A DNA stretch of 17,382 nt, taken from positions 1 to 17,382 of the forward strand of contig JAJDYK010000243.1 in assembly GCA_022825185.1 (NCBI GenBank), read 5' to 3'. Below the pieces are notes generated by a model. The model was given only the letters and a program-made list of their open reading frames with translations, was not told the DNA's origin and searched no databases. Source of the DNA: Candidatus Latescibacterota bacterium (lineage in GTDB: Bacteria > Latescibacterota > UBA2968 > UBA8231). The translations under genes and the position numbers were made by a program. Within the stretch, counting starts at the first letter, position 1, and each line of letters opens with the position of its first letter. Shown here piece after piece: positions 1 to 7,990 of the stretch.

Positions 1-1602
1 GCAGTGGAGCCTCGGGTGCAGGAGCCAGCGCGCGTTGAGCGCCGCGAGCGCAAGAAAAAAAAGAAACCAAAGGAACCGGTGGTTGAAGAGGTGGCGGTAC
101 CAGAGCCGGCTCGCCAACCGGCAGAGAAGCCAGCATCTGCCCGCAAGCTAGCCAGTGGTCGCTACGAAATCCCCAGCACCCAGTTGCTAGATGAAGTGCC
201 AGCCAGCCAGAGCGCCGTCTCCAAGGAGACCTTGCGGGAAAACGCCAATATTTTGGAGAATGCGCTGGGCAATTTCGACGTGGCCTGTCAGGTCGTGAAG
301 GTGAGTCCCGGGCCGGTGGTAACGCGCTACGAGGTGGAGCCGGCCCCGGGGGTCAAGGTCAATCGCATCGCTGCGCTCTCGGACGATCTCGCGCGCGTGA
401 TGAGCGCGAAGGGCATTCGCATTCAAGCGCCGGTGCCGGGGAAATCCGTGGTGGGGGTAGAGATTGCCAATCAGGAGCGGGAGACCGTGTACTTGCGCGA
501 GATTCTTGAAGACGAAGTGTTCAGCCAGTCGGACTCCAAGCTGGTCATGGGACTAGGTAAGACGATTTCGGGCGAGCCGTGTGCCGCGGATTTGGCAAAA
601 ATGCCCCATCTATTGGTCGCCGGTGCCACTGGGGCCGGCAAGAGCGTGTGTCTGAACAGCCTAATTTGCAGCATTCTCCTCAAGGCCACGCCGGCCGAAG
701 TGCGCTTTATCATGGTTGATCCCAAGGTAGTTGAATTGACGATGTACAACGATATACCGCACTTGCTGGTGCCGGTTATCACCGAGCCGAAAAGGGCCGC
801 CGAGGCTCTGAAGTGGGCGGTAGCCGAAATGGAAGCTCGCTACCAGAAGCTGGCCAAGCTGGGGGTGCGCAATCTGTCCGACTACAACGCCAAGCTGGCG
901 AGCGTCCAAGCCGAGGCTGCCGAAGACGGCGTTGAGCCTGAGAAGCCGCTGGCGTACATCGTGATAGTAATCGACGAATTTGCCGATTTGATGCTGACGG
1001 CCCCCGCTGAGGTGGAGACCTCGCTGATGGGTTTGGCGCAGAAGTCGCGCGCCGTGGGCATTCACATCATCTTGGCGACCCAGCGGCCTTCGGTGAACGT
1101 GATTACCGGGGTCATCAAGGCCAACTTCCCGTCGCGCATTGCCTTCCAAGTGGCGTCAAAGACGGACTCGCGCACGATTCTCGATCTCAACGGGGCCGAG
1201 CGGCTGTTGGGGATGGGTGATATGCTCTTTCTGCCGAGCGGCCAAGGCGAGCCGCTCCGCGTCCACGGAGCCTTTATTTCTGGCGAGGAAACCGAGCGCT
1301 TGGTCGCGGCATTAAAAGAGAGTCAGTACGAGGCCGAGGAAGTTGCGGTGTTTTCCGAGCAGCCGGATATTAACGCGACTGCCGATGCGCGCGACGACCT
1401 TTTCGACGATGCCGTGCGCTTAGTCTGCGAACACCAGCAGGCCTCCACATCGTTTTTGCAGCGGCGCTTGAAAGTGGGTTATTCCCGCGCCGCGCGGTTG
1501 ATGGACGAGCTAGAGGCCGCTGGTATCGTCGGGCCGATCGTTGGGGCAAAGCCGCGCGAGATTCTCGTCGAGAGCGCGGAAGAGGAGTACGCAGAAGAAT
1601 GA
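1..1602 (+). CDS. ftsK: DNA translocase FtsK/SpoIIIE, C-terminal part (5' end outside window)
   Basis: FtsK is a septum-localised, ATP-driven hexameric motor that pumps chromosomal DNA and aligns it for dimer resolution during division. The reading frame is open from the first base, so the N-terminal membrane domain lies upstream and the first GTG (base 4) need not be the start. Visible in order, counting from base 1: a charged Lys/Pro/Glu-rich linker (about residues 1-60), the alpha domain, the RecA-like motor with Walker A GATGAGKS (about 208-215) and Walker B IVIVIDEFADLM (acidic pair D325/E326), then a C-terminal gamma winged helix (about 465-525) of the type that reads polar KOPS sequences. 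The TGA stop overlaps the lolA ATG by four bases, and ftsK-lolA is a familiar Gram-negative pairing. Identity is secure; only the true start is unknown. Confidence 0.97.
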   Translation, partial: AVEPRVQEPARVERRERKKKKKPKEPVVEEVAVPEPARQPAEKPASARKLASGRYEIPSTQLLDEVPASQSAVSKETLRENANILENALGNFDVACQVVKVSPGPVVTRYEVEPAPGVKVNRIAALSDDLARVMSAKGIRIQAPVPGKSVVGVEIANQERETVYLREILEDEVFSQSDSKLVMGLGKTISGEPCAADLAKMPHLLVAGATGAGKSVCLNSLICSILLKATPAEVRFIMVDPKVVELTMYNDIPHLLVPVITEPKRAAEALKWAVAEMEARYQKLAKLGVRNLSDYNAKLASVQAEAAEDGVEPEKPLAYIVIVIDEFADLMLTAPAEVETSLMGLAQKSRAVGIHIILATQRPSVNVITGVIKANFPSRIAFQVASKTDSRTILDLNGAERLLGMGDMLFLPSGQGEPLRVHGAFISGEETERLVAALKESQYEAEEVAVFSEQPDINATADARDDLFDDAVRLVCEHQQASTSFLQRRLKVGYSRAARLMDELEAAGIVGPIVGAKPREILVESAEEEYAEE

Positions 1603-2243
1603 GACTGTGGTTGTGGGTTGTGCTGTGTGTGGGCTTGGCGGCAAGTACGGCTTTTGGACAGAGCGGCGAAGAAATCATCGCTAGGGTGCAAAAGCGCCTC
1701 GCTAGCTACAAGACGTTTTCAGCCCGCTTTGAAAAGCAGTTCTACTGGGCCGTGTTGGACAAGTACCGCAGCCGCGAGGGCCGGATCTATTTGCGCCGCC
1801 CGAACCGCTTTCGGATAGAACTGGAAGGCGGCGATGTGGTGGTGGCCGATGGCAAGGCCGTCTGGTCGTATGTCGTACACAATGGCCAAGTGGTGATCAG
1901 CCCCTACGAAGCGGAAATAAAGACCCCGTGGGAAGTATTTTTCGACTATACCGAGCGCTATGTGCCCATTGCGGTGGAGGAAAGCGCGTTGGGGGGACGG
2001 CCCTGCTATTTGCTGATCATGGCACCGGAAAACGAAGCCTCTGTGGTCGAACAGATGCGGGTTTGGGTGGATCCTAGGGGATGGCTGCTACTGCAAGTTG
2101 AGCAGCGCGAGGCTAATGGCAATCGCACGGCGTACGTGCTTAGGGATCACCGCGCCAATAGGAGGATAGCCGACGAGATCTTTTCTTTCGAGATGCCAGA
2201 AGGGGTGGAGGTGCTAGACACGAGGGAACCCCCTGTTGAGTAA
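1599..2243 (+). CDS. lolA: Outer-membrane lipoprotein carrier protein LolA
   Basis: LolA is the periplasmic shuttle that takes lipoproteins released by the LolCDE ABC exporter and carries them to the outer membrane. The 214-residue product starts with a typical Sec signal peptide (MRLWLWVVLCVGLAASTAFG, cleavage near residue 20). It continues with the family pattern: an amphipathic helix ending in a Tyr-Lys-Thr-Phe-Ser segment, then FEKQFYW, GRIYLRRPNRFRIEL, a VADGKAVWSY strand and a late Val-Trp-Val-Asp-Pro strand. Length is normal for LolA. The ATG sits inside ATGA shared with the ftsK stop, suggesting translational coupling. The exporter genes lie about 3.3 kb downstream on the same strand. 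No LolB-like gene is visible, as is common outside gamma- and beta-proteobacteria. Confidence 0.9.
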   Translation: MRLWLWVVLCVGLAASTAFGQSGEEIIARVQKRLASYKTFSARFEKQFYWAVLDKYRSREGRIYLRRPNRFRIELEGGDVVVADGKAVWSYVVHNGQVVISPYEAEIKTPWEVFFDYTERYVPIAVEESALGGRPCYLLIMAPENEASVVEQMRVWVDPRGWLLLQVEQREANGNRTAYVLRDHRANRRIADEIFSFEMPEGVEVLDTREPPVE

Positions 2244-3909
2244 AGGGGTGCGGTGGTGGTGCGCGGCTCTGCTGGCACATGCGGGGGCCTTGGCGGTTGC
2301 AGCGGATCAGAGTATCTGGATTCTGTTGCGCGACAAAACGGATGCCGAGGGACGGCGCATCGCTTGGGTGGATTTGGGGGCTGGTCATACGGATGCGGAG
2401 TTGGACCTGCCCGTCAGCCCACGCTATATCGAACGGCTGCGGGAGATGGGGGTGGCCGTGCGCTTCTCTTCGCGTTGGCTCAACGCGGTCACTGCGCGGG
2501 TCTCGCCCGAGATACAGCACCGAGTGGAAGCTGCGGATTTTGTCGTTGCAATTCGGCCCGTGCAGCGCTTGTCGCGGCCCCGTCCACTGCCGCCCGCGCT
2601 GTTTGCCAGTCCTAAGTTGCAGCAAAGCCGTTATGGCCTCGCCTTTGAGCAGTTGGCCCAAATCGCCGTTCCCCCACTACACGACCAAGGTCTGACGGGT
2701 GCTGGGGTGCGCGTGGCCTTGCTCGACAATGGTTTCCACTACGCCGAACACGCGGCCTTCGCTTCTATTCGCGTGGTGGCTCAGCGCGACTTTGTCAATG
2801 ACGACGAGATTGTCAGCGATGAAGCCGATCAACCCATCACGGGCGACGAAAGGAGCGGCAGCCAAAACTTGCACGGTGCGCAAGTACTTTCCCTGCTGGC
2901 AGGCTACCACCCCGATCACTTTATCGGCGTGGCACCCGACGCCGAGTACATCTTGGCCAAGACCGAACTAAACGATGACATGCCCGAAATGCCCCCGGAG
3001 GAGGATCGCTGGGTCGCCGGTTTGGAATGGGCAGACAGCTTGGGAGCGCAGGTGGTCAACAGTTCGTTAGGCTACAATCGATGGGACGACGGCACGGGTT
3101 ACTTGCCCGCGGATTTGGACGGGAAAACCGCGCTGACGAGCGTGGCAGCGGCGCTGGCGGTGCGGCGCGGCATCGTGGTGGTGGTGGCCGCGGGCAATGA
3201 GGCCAATGGGGATTGGCACTACATAACGGTGCCGGCGGACGCCGATGGCGCAATTGCGGCGGGTGCGGTAGATGTGCCTGGAAGCGGCGAGCGCACGCCG
3301 CAGATTGCCTCCTTTAGCTCGCGGGGGCCGACGGCCGATGGCCGCATCAAGCCGGATGTGGTCGCGCCCGGCAGCGGCGTGGTGGTCGCAGATCTGCGGC
3401 GTGGTGGCTATGTGCGCAGGGGCGGCACTTCCTTTGCGGCACCCTTGGTGAGTGGGGTTTGCGCCCTATTGTTGCAAAAAAATCCCGAATGGACGCCGGA
3501 CCAAGTGCTGGAGGCTTTGCGCTCGACTGCGCTGGACTTGGGGGTGGCCGGTCCCGACACGGTGTATGGCTGGGGGCAGATAAACGCATTGGCGGCCAGT
3601 GGCCTCGACGAGGTGCCGCCGGAGGAGGACCGCCTGTTGGTACCTTTCCCCAATCCAGCGCGGGATGGGGTAGTGCATTTTCCAGTGCAGCTAGCCGAGC
3701 GCGGCCGCGTCGAGTTGAGCATTTTTGACGTAGCGGGTCGGTTGGTTTTCACCGAGCATTGGAACCGGTGGCCGGGAAGCCACGTCCAGCCGGGCCGGGC
3801 CCCGCGCTGGACGCCGGGCCGGGCCGTGGCCAACGGGATATACTTCTATCAACTACGGTTACCTAGCCGCAGCTACTTGGGCAAAATTGCCCTTGTGCGC
3901 GCCCCTTGA
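2236..3909 (+). CDS. Secreted subtilisin-like (S8) serine protease with C-terminal FlgD-like/sorting-type domain
   Basis: This is a predicted exported endopeptidase of 557 residues. From the TTG start at 2236 the product begins with a short signal peptide (MSKGVRWWCAALLAHAGALA, cleavage around residues 22-24). The S8 catalytic residues are all present: Asp164 in LLDNG, His213 in NLHGAQ, oxyanion Asn321 in AAGNEANG and Ser399 in GGTSFAAP. A roughly 140-residue N-terminal segment before the catalytic Asp could be a propeptide. The last 90 or so residues, from PFPNPARDG through IFDVAGRLV to the NGIYFYQL strand, match the FlgD-Ig/type IX secretion-like beta domains found at the C-termini of secreted FCB-group proteins. 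The TTG overlaps the lolA end by eight bases and has GAGGG at a usable distance; an in-frame GTG at 2248 is an alternative start. The substrate is unknown. Confidence 0.9.
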   Translation: MSKGVRWWCAALLAHAGALAVAADQSIWILLRDKTDAEGRRIAWVDLGAGHTDAELDLPVSPRYIERLREMGVAVRFSSRWLNAVTARVSPEIQHRVEAADFVVAIRPVQRLSRPRPLPPALFASPKLQQSRYGLAFEQLAQIAVPPLHDQGLTGAGVRVALLDNGFHYAEHAAFASIRVVAQRDFVNDDEIVSDEADQPITGDERSGSQNLHGAQVLSLLAGYHPDHFIGVAPDAEYILAKTELNDDMPEMPPEEDRWVAGLEWADSLGAQVVNSSLGYNRWDDGTGYLPADLDGKTALTSVAAALAVRRGIVVVVAAGNEANGDWHYITVPADADGAIAAGAVDVPGSGERTPQIASFSSRGPTADGRIKPDVVAPGSGVVVADLRRGGYVRRGGTSFAAPLVSGVCALLLQKNPEWTPDQVLEALRSTALDLGVAGPDTVYGWGQINALAASGLDEVPPEEDRLLVPFPNPARDGVVHFPVQLAERGRVELSIFDVAGRLVFTEHWNRWPGSHVQPGRAPRWTPGRAVANGIYFYQLRLPSRSYLGKIALVRAP

Positions 3910-3916
3910 GGAAGTC

Positions 3917-4444
3917 ATGGTAATCAAAGCAAGCGAGCGCAAGAAGCAGTTGAACAAACGCCTGCGGCTGCTCAACCGCCTCGTCTTGGGCGGCGTGACC
4001 CTCTTTGTGCCGATCTACATTGGGGTGAGCTTGACGGGCGGATCGGCGGACAAGCTGGAAAACTTGACCAACCTGTTCGCCAACATCAACAACCAAGTTG
4101 CCCTGACGGTACCCCCGGATGGGGTGAGCTACATGTACTTTTTTCGCGGTCCGCCTGACGAGGGCCACAAGTTCGTGCTCATCGATGTGCGGTTGCAGGT
4201 GAATTTGCAGCTTGCGTGGGCGATTGTGCCGAAGTGTTTTCAGCTAGTTGACGATGGTGGGCGGCGCTATTACCCGCTGTCGCGCTCGCCGTTTTTTATT
4301 GAGCACACCGACCAGCTCAAGGGGACCAAGGGCGAGGTGTACGAGGGGCAGCTACTTTTTGAAATACCCGCTGAACGCAAGCACGAAAGCCTCCTTTTTG
4401 ATCGCTACTACGAAACCGAGGAAGACGAAAATGGCCACGATTGA
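3917..4444 (+). CDS. Membrane-anchored DUF4352-like hypothetical protein
   Basis: Function not known. The ATG at 3917 is preferred because GAGGAAG lies just upstream and directly after the protease stop; an in-frame upstream ATG at 3887 lies inside the protease gene. The 175-residue product has a basic N-terminus (KASERKKQLNKRLRLLNR), one hydrophobic helix (about residues 21-38) and an extracytoplasmic domain. That domain runs HKFVLIDVRLQVNLQLAW, then FQLVDDGGRRYYPLSRSP, then a Lys-Gly-Thr-Lys-Gly-Glu turn before GQLLFEIPAE. This resembles the immunoglobulin-like DUF4352 fold, in which a folded strand pair and a 'Phe-Glu-Ile-Pro' strand recur. The last 14 bases overlap the prfB start, so its translation may help load ribosomes onto prfB. 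The DUF4352 link is from pattern only and is moderate in confidence. Confidence 0.8.
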   Translation: MVIKASERKKQLNKRLRLLNRLVLGGVTLFVPIYIGVSLTGGSADKLENLTNLFANINNQVALTVPPDGVSYMYFFRGPPDEGHKFVLIDVRLQVNLQLAWAIVPKCFQLVDDGGRRYYPLSRSPFFIEHTDQLKGTKGEVYEGQLLFEIPAERKHESLLFDRYYETEEDENGHD

Positions 4445-5526
4445 GGAACAGTTGACAAGTGGACGGCAGCAGTTAGAGCGACTGCGAGGGTATCTTTGAC
4501 ATAAGTGGTAAGAAGCAAGAGTTGGCTGCGCTGGAAAAGCGCATGGTGGCCGCGGACTTTTGGAGCGACCGGCGGCAGGCCGAATCCGTCGGCAAGACAG
4601 CGCGCGTCCTCAAGGACATCATCGCGGATTGGGAGACCTTGGATGCTCAGTTGGAGGACTTGGACCAACTGCGGCAGATGGCGACCGAAGAGGACGATAC
4701 AGAGGCGCTGGCCGAGGTCGAGGCCGAGGTCGAAAGCGCCATGCAGGGCATTGGCGAATTGGAGTTTCGCACGATGCTCAGCGACGAGGCCGACCCCAAG
4801 AACGCTATTCTCGTCATTCACTCGGGAGCAGGGGGCACGGACGCCGCCGAATGGGCGTCGATGTTGATGCGCCTGTACACGCGCTGGACCGAGCGCCACG
4901 GCATGGAATGTACAGTCGTGGACCTGCAGCAGGCCGAGGAAGCCGGCATCAAGGGCGCAACCATTGAGGTTAAAGGAGACTATGCGTATGGCTACCTCAA
5001 GGCCGAGGCTGGCGTCCATCGCTTGGTGCGGCTCTCGCCGTTTGACACGAGTCGCCGCCGACACACTTCGTTTGCTTCGGTCTTTGTCTATCCAGAAGTC
5101 GAAGACGATATCGAGGTGGATATCAACGACGAGGACGTGAAGGTCGAAACCTACCGCTCCGGCGGCGCGGGCGGCCAACACGTGAACAAGACCGCCTCGG
5201 CCGTGCGGCTGACGCATCTGCCCACTGGCATTGTCGTCCAGTGCCAAAACGAGCGCTCGCAGTTCAAGAACAAGGCCACTGCATTTAAGGTGCTGAAGGC
5301 GCGCCTGTATCAGCACCTCAAGGACGAACAGAAGCAGAAACAGCTCGCGGTGGAGAGCACCAAGAAGAGCATTGACTTTGGGTCGCAGATCCGTTCCTAC
5401 GTGCTCCATCCATACACCATAGTCAAAGACCACCGCACCGATTGCGAAACGGCCAATGTCCAAGCGGTAATGGACGGCGACATCGACCGTTTCATCCGCG
5501 CCTATTTGACCGAGGGACAAGCGTGA
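4431..5526 (+). CDS. prfB: Peptide chain release factor 2, expressed by +1 programmed frameshift (join 4431..4496, 4498..5526)
   Basis: RF2 terminates translation at UGA and UAA. The gene is in two frames. The first reads from ATG 4431 for 22 codons, ending RLRGYL then an in-frame TGA at 4497. The second resumes one base later with GAC (Asp-Ile-Ser-Gly-Lys-Lys) and runs to 5526. The joined product is about 364 residues, the usual RF2 length. It contains the UGA-reading tripeptide SPF (about residues 202-204) and the catalytic GGQ (about 247-249) in the conserved RSGGAGGQHVNKT context. Starting at the ATG at 4543, or any codon after the TGA, would lose part of the N-terminal domain. GAGGA lies at a good distance from ATG 4431. 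The stop shares GTGA with the permease gene that follows. Confidence 0.97.
4486..4500 (+). promoter_or_regulatory. prfB +1 programmed frameshift site
   Basis: The bases GAGGG TAT CTT TGA C match the canonical RF2 recoding signal. They comprise an internal Shine-Dalgarno-like purine run three bases before the slippery CTT codon, followed by a UGA with an unfavourable 3' C. When RF2 is scarce the ribosome pauses at UGA and slips from CUU to UUU, continuing in the second frame. When RF2 is plentiful it terminates after 22 residues. This is an established autoregulatory loop, here recognised directly from sequence. Confidence 0.96.
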
Positions 5527-6788
5527 GCATTGCCCTGTTTGTCGCCGGTCGCTACCTGCGCTCTAAGCAACGCGAGGGCTTCTTCTCAGTCATTGCCTAT
5601 ATGGCCGTCGGTGGAGTGATCTTGGGAGTAGCGGCTTTGGTGATCATCCTCTCGGTGACCAATGGTTTTGCCGGTGAAGTCAAAAACCGGCTGATCGGCA
5701 TGAACGCCCATGTCAACATTCGCCGCTTCGACGGCGGCCCCATCGCGGACTGGGACGCGCTGTTGCAGCAGGTGAAAGGTGCTGCCGGGGTCGTGGGCGC
5801 AGCGCCGGTCGTGGATTCCAAGGTCATTATTGCCTCGCAACTCGATTTGGGCCGGGTCGATGGCATTCCCGTGTGGGGCGTTGATCCGGCGACCTTTCCA
5901 GCGGTTTCCGACCTGACCGAACACCTGCGCTACGCCGATCCAGAGGGATACCTGCGCCTCGGCTTGCTCGCCGAGTTAAATAAGCGGGGGATTGTCCTTG
6001 GCGAGTACTTGGCGCGGCGTTTGCACGTGGGGCCGGGTTCTGAAGTGTTGCTGATGACGGTGCAAAATCTCGATGTGGAAGCAGCCGTGATGGACGGTTT
6101 CTCGCCGCGTCCGTGGTCCTTTTTCGTGACCGATCACTTTGAAAGCGGCATGTACCAGTACGACGACAACTATGCTTTTATTCACCTAGAAGATGCCCAG
6201 CGCATGCTCGAATTAGGCGATGCGATTACCGATATCCACATCCACGTCGCAGACATCTACCAAGCGCCTGAGATCCGCGACCGCCTAGCCGAGGAGTTGG
6301 GCTATCCCTATCAAGTGCGCGATTGGACTCAGCTTTTTCCCGAGTTCTTCCGCTGGATCGAGTTGGAAAAATGGGCGATCTTCCTCGCGCTGAGTCTCAT
6401 CGTGCTGGTCGCGGCTTTTAACATCATGTCGATCTTGGTCATGTCGGTGCTGATCAAGACACCCGAGATCGGCATCTTGCGGACAATCGGTTGCACCGTG
6501 GGCGAGATTTATCGCATCTTCATCTATCAGGGCTTGGTCATTGGCGGCATCGGCACCTTCTTGGGCTGCTTGATCGGTTTTGCGCTCTGTTTAGCCCAAC
6601 AGCGCTTTGCGCTGATTTCCATTCCTGGAGACATGTACTTCATCAGCTCGTTGCCCGTGGATATGAGTGTCGTGGACTTTGTAATGGTGGCGGCTATTAG
6701 CATGGTCATCTGCTTGGCGACGTCGATTTATCCGGCGCGCAAGGCCGCGGGATTGATGCCCGTAGAAGCCATTCGGTATATAATGTAA
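5523..6788 (+). CDS. Lipoprotein-releasing ABC transporter permease, LolC/LolE family
   Basis: This is the inner-membrane permease that extracts outer-membrane-destined lipoproteins and hands them to LolA, powered by LolD. The GTG at 5523 overlaps the prfB stop as GTGA and gives a 421-residue protein beginning SIALFVAGRYLRSKQREGF, the classic LolC/E start. A longer frame back to 5442 would lie inside prfB and is rejected. Topology is typical: TM1 (VGGVILGVAALVIILSVTNGF), a roughly 230-residue periplasmic domain, then three C-terminal helices with the FtsX-type IKTPEIGILRTIGCT coupling segment and a final Tyr-Pro-Ala-Arg-Lys-Ala motif. Only one permease is encoded here, so it may act as a homodimer (LolF-like) or pair with a copy elsewhere; hence no C or E letter is assigned. 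It lies one base from lolD. Confidence 0.93.
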   Translation: MSIALFVAGRYLRSKQREGFFSVIAYMAVGGVILGVAALVIILSVTNGFAGEVKNRLIGMNAHVNIRRFDGGPIADWDALLQQVKGAAGVVGAAPVVDSKVIIASQLDLGRVDGIPVWGVDPATFPAVSDLTEHLRYADPEGYLRLGLLAELNKRGIVLGEYLARRLHVGPGSEVLLMTVQNLDVEAAVMDGFSPRPWSFFVTDHFESGMYQYDDNYAFIHLEDAQRMLELGDAITDIHIHVADIYQAPEIRDRLAEELGYPYQVRDWTQLFPEFFRWIELEKWAIFLALSLIVLVAAFNIMSILVMSVLIKTPEIGILRTIGCTVGEIYRIFIYQGLVIGGIGTFLGCLIGFALCLAQQRFALISIPGDMYFISSLPVDMSVVDFVMVAAISMVICLATSIYPARKAAGLMPVEAIRYIM

Positions 6789-6789
6789 G

Positions 6790-7482
6790 ATGGTAGGACA
6801 GGCCGACATCATCCTCGAAGCGCGCGGTTTGCGCAAGGTGTTCGACACTGGCGGCGCGGGTTTGGAAGTGCTCAAAGGCGTGGACTTAGCAGTGCGGGCG
6901 GGTGAGCTGGTCGCGGTCATGGGTGAGTCTGGTGTTGGCAAGAGCACCTTGCTGCACCTGTTGGGTACGCTCGACCTGCCGACGGCTGGCCAATTGCAAA
7001 TCGCTGGCACCGATGTGCTCAATCTCGGCGATCAGGCGTTGTCGCGCTTTCGCAATCGGCATATTGGCTTCGTATTCCAATTCCACTACCTGCTACCGGA
7101 ATTTACTGCGTTGGAAAACGTCTTGCTGCCGGCGCGGGTTGCGGGCATCGATCGCCGCCAGGAGGGCCTTGAACTGATGGATTCCGTCGGACTAGCGGAT
7201 CGTTTGCACCACCGGCCTGGGGCGCTGTCGGGTGGCGAATGCCAGCGGGTGGCCATGGTGCGAGCGCTGGTCAACGAGCCGTTGGTCGTGCTGGCCGACG
7301 AGCCGTCGGGCAATCTCGACGAGGCGACGAGTGCGTCTCTGCACCAACTGCTCGCCGGGTTGGCCCGGGAGCGCGGGCAGGCTTTTGTGGTGATGACCCA
7401 CGACCGCACATTGGCCCAGAGCATGGATCGCCGGGGGCGCATAGAAGCGGGTGTGTTGCAGATGGAAGACGATGCGACATGA
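6790..7482 (+). CDS. lolD: Lipoprotein-releasing system ATP-binding protein LolD
   Basis: This is the cytoplasmic ATPase of the lipoprotein exporter, 230 residues, of normal length. Seen: Walker A GESGVGKST (residues 45-53), a Q-loop segment FVFQFHYLLPEFTALENV that matches LolD/MacB-type ATPases, the ABC signature LSGGECQRVAMVRAL starting at residue 146, Walker B VVLADEP with D170/E171, and a switch histidine in VVMTHD. The signature has Cys where Gln or Arg is usual after LSGGE, a tolerable change. The ATG follows the permease stop by one base, and the TGA stop overlaps the mcsA ATG by four bases. Adjacency to a LolC/E permease makes LolD more likely than other members of this ATPase subgroup. 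Confidence 0.93.
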   Translation: MVGQADIILEARGLRKVFDTGGAGLEVLKGVDLAVRAGELVAVMGESGVGKSTLLHLLGTLDLPTAGQLQIAGTDVLNLGDQALSRFRNRHIGFVFQFHYLLPEFTALENVLLPARVAGIDRRQEGLELMDSVGLADRLHHRPGALSGGECQRVAMVRALVNEPLVVLADEPSGNLDEATSASLHQLLAGLARERGQAFVVMTHDRTLAQSMDRRGRIEAGVLQMEDDAT

Positions 7483-7988
7483 AAAAATGCGGAGTATGCA
7501 ACAAGCGCGAGGCCGTAGTGGTCTATAACCATATTGTTGACGACGTAAAACAGACGCTCTTGCTCTGCCATCAGTGCGCTAGCGAAAAAAACATCAAGAT
7601 GCTGGTCGTCCCTGCTGCACAGGCCAAAGAAGCGCCCGTGCTGGTGAAGGAAATCAAGATAGAGTTGGCCAAGTTGGCCGGAGCCGAAGGCGACGGGGAG
7701 GTGCGCTGTCAGACTTGCGCGATGAGCTACGAGGAATTTAAGAAAATAGGTCGCCTCGGTTGTCCCCATTGTTACGATGCCTTTGCCTCACAGTTAGAGC
7801 GCCTGCTCAAACGCATCCACGGCGACAACAGTCATCGGGGCAAAGGGCCGCTGGAAGCAGCACAAAGTACTGGTGCAGCCGACGAGTTGGAGCGATTGCG
7901 CGAAGATCTAGCCCAAGCGGTAGCGGAAGAGGCCTTTGAAGAGGCCGCTCAGCTCAGGGACCGCATCCGCATCCTCGAAGGAAAATAG
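7479..7988 (+). CDS. mcsA: McsA-like zinc-finger/UVR protein, activator of the protein arginine kinase
   Basis: McsA binds and activates the McsB arginine kinase. The ATG at 7479 overlaps the lolD stop in ATGA. A longer frame from 7239 is only lolD read in another phase. The 169-residue product starts MKKCGVCNKREAVVVYNHI with a CxxC pair (C4, C7) and a second pair in LLCHQCA (C30, C33). Two more pairs follow in RCQTCAMSYEEFKK and LGCPHCYDAF, giving the two zinc sites typical of the family. The C-terminal 35 residues form a UVR motif (ELERLREDLAQAVAEEAFEE then AAQLRDRIRILE), which is also present in ClpC. The gene is two bases upstream of mcsB, matching the order in Firmicutes, though no ctsR precedes it. 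Confidence 0.92.
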   Translation: MKKCGVCNKREAVVVYNHIVDDVKQTLLLCHQCASEKNIKMLVVPAAQAKEAPVLVKEIKIELAKLAGAEGDGEVRCQTCAMSYEEFKKIGRLGCPHCYDAFASQLERLLKRIHGDNSHRGKGPLEAAQSTGAADELERLREDLAQAVAEEAFEEAAQLRDRIRILEGK

Positions 7989-7990
7989 CC

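Noticed and set aside
4408..5520. Long 370-codon open frame on the minus strand opposite prfB
   Set aside because: It mirrors the codon structure of a gene with clear RF2 motifs on the plus strand and shows no recognisable domain. It is a shadow of prfB.
5442..5522. Upstream extension of the LolC/E permease to an ATG inside prfB
   Set aside because: The extra 27 residues are the prfB sequence in another phase, and the GTG at 5523 fits both the GTGA overlap and the family N-terminus.
7239..7478. Upstream extension of mcsA into lolD
   Set aside because: The residues there are lolD in another phase, and MKKCGVCN at 7479 is the normal McsA start.
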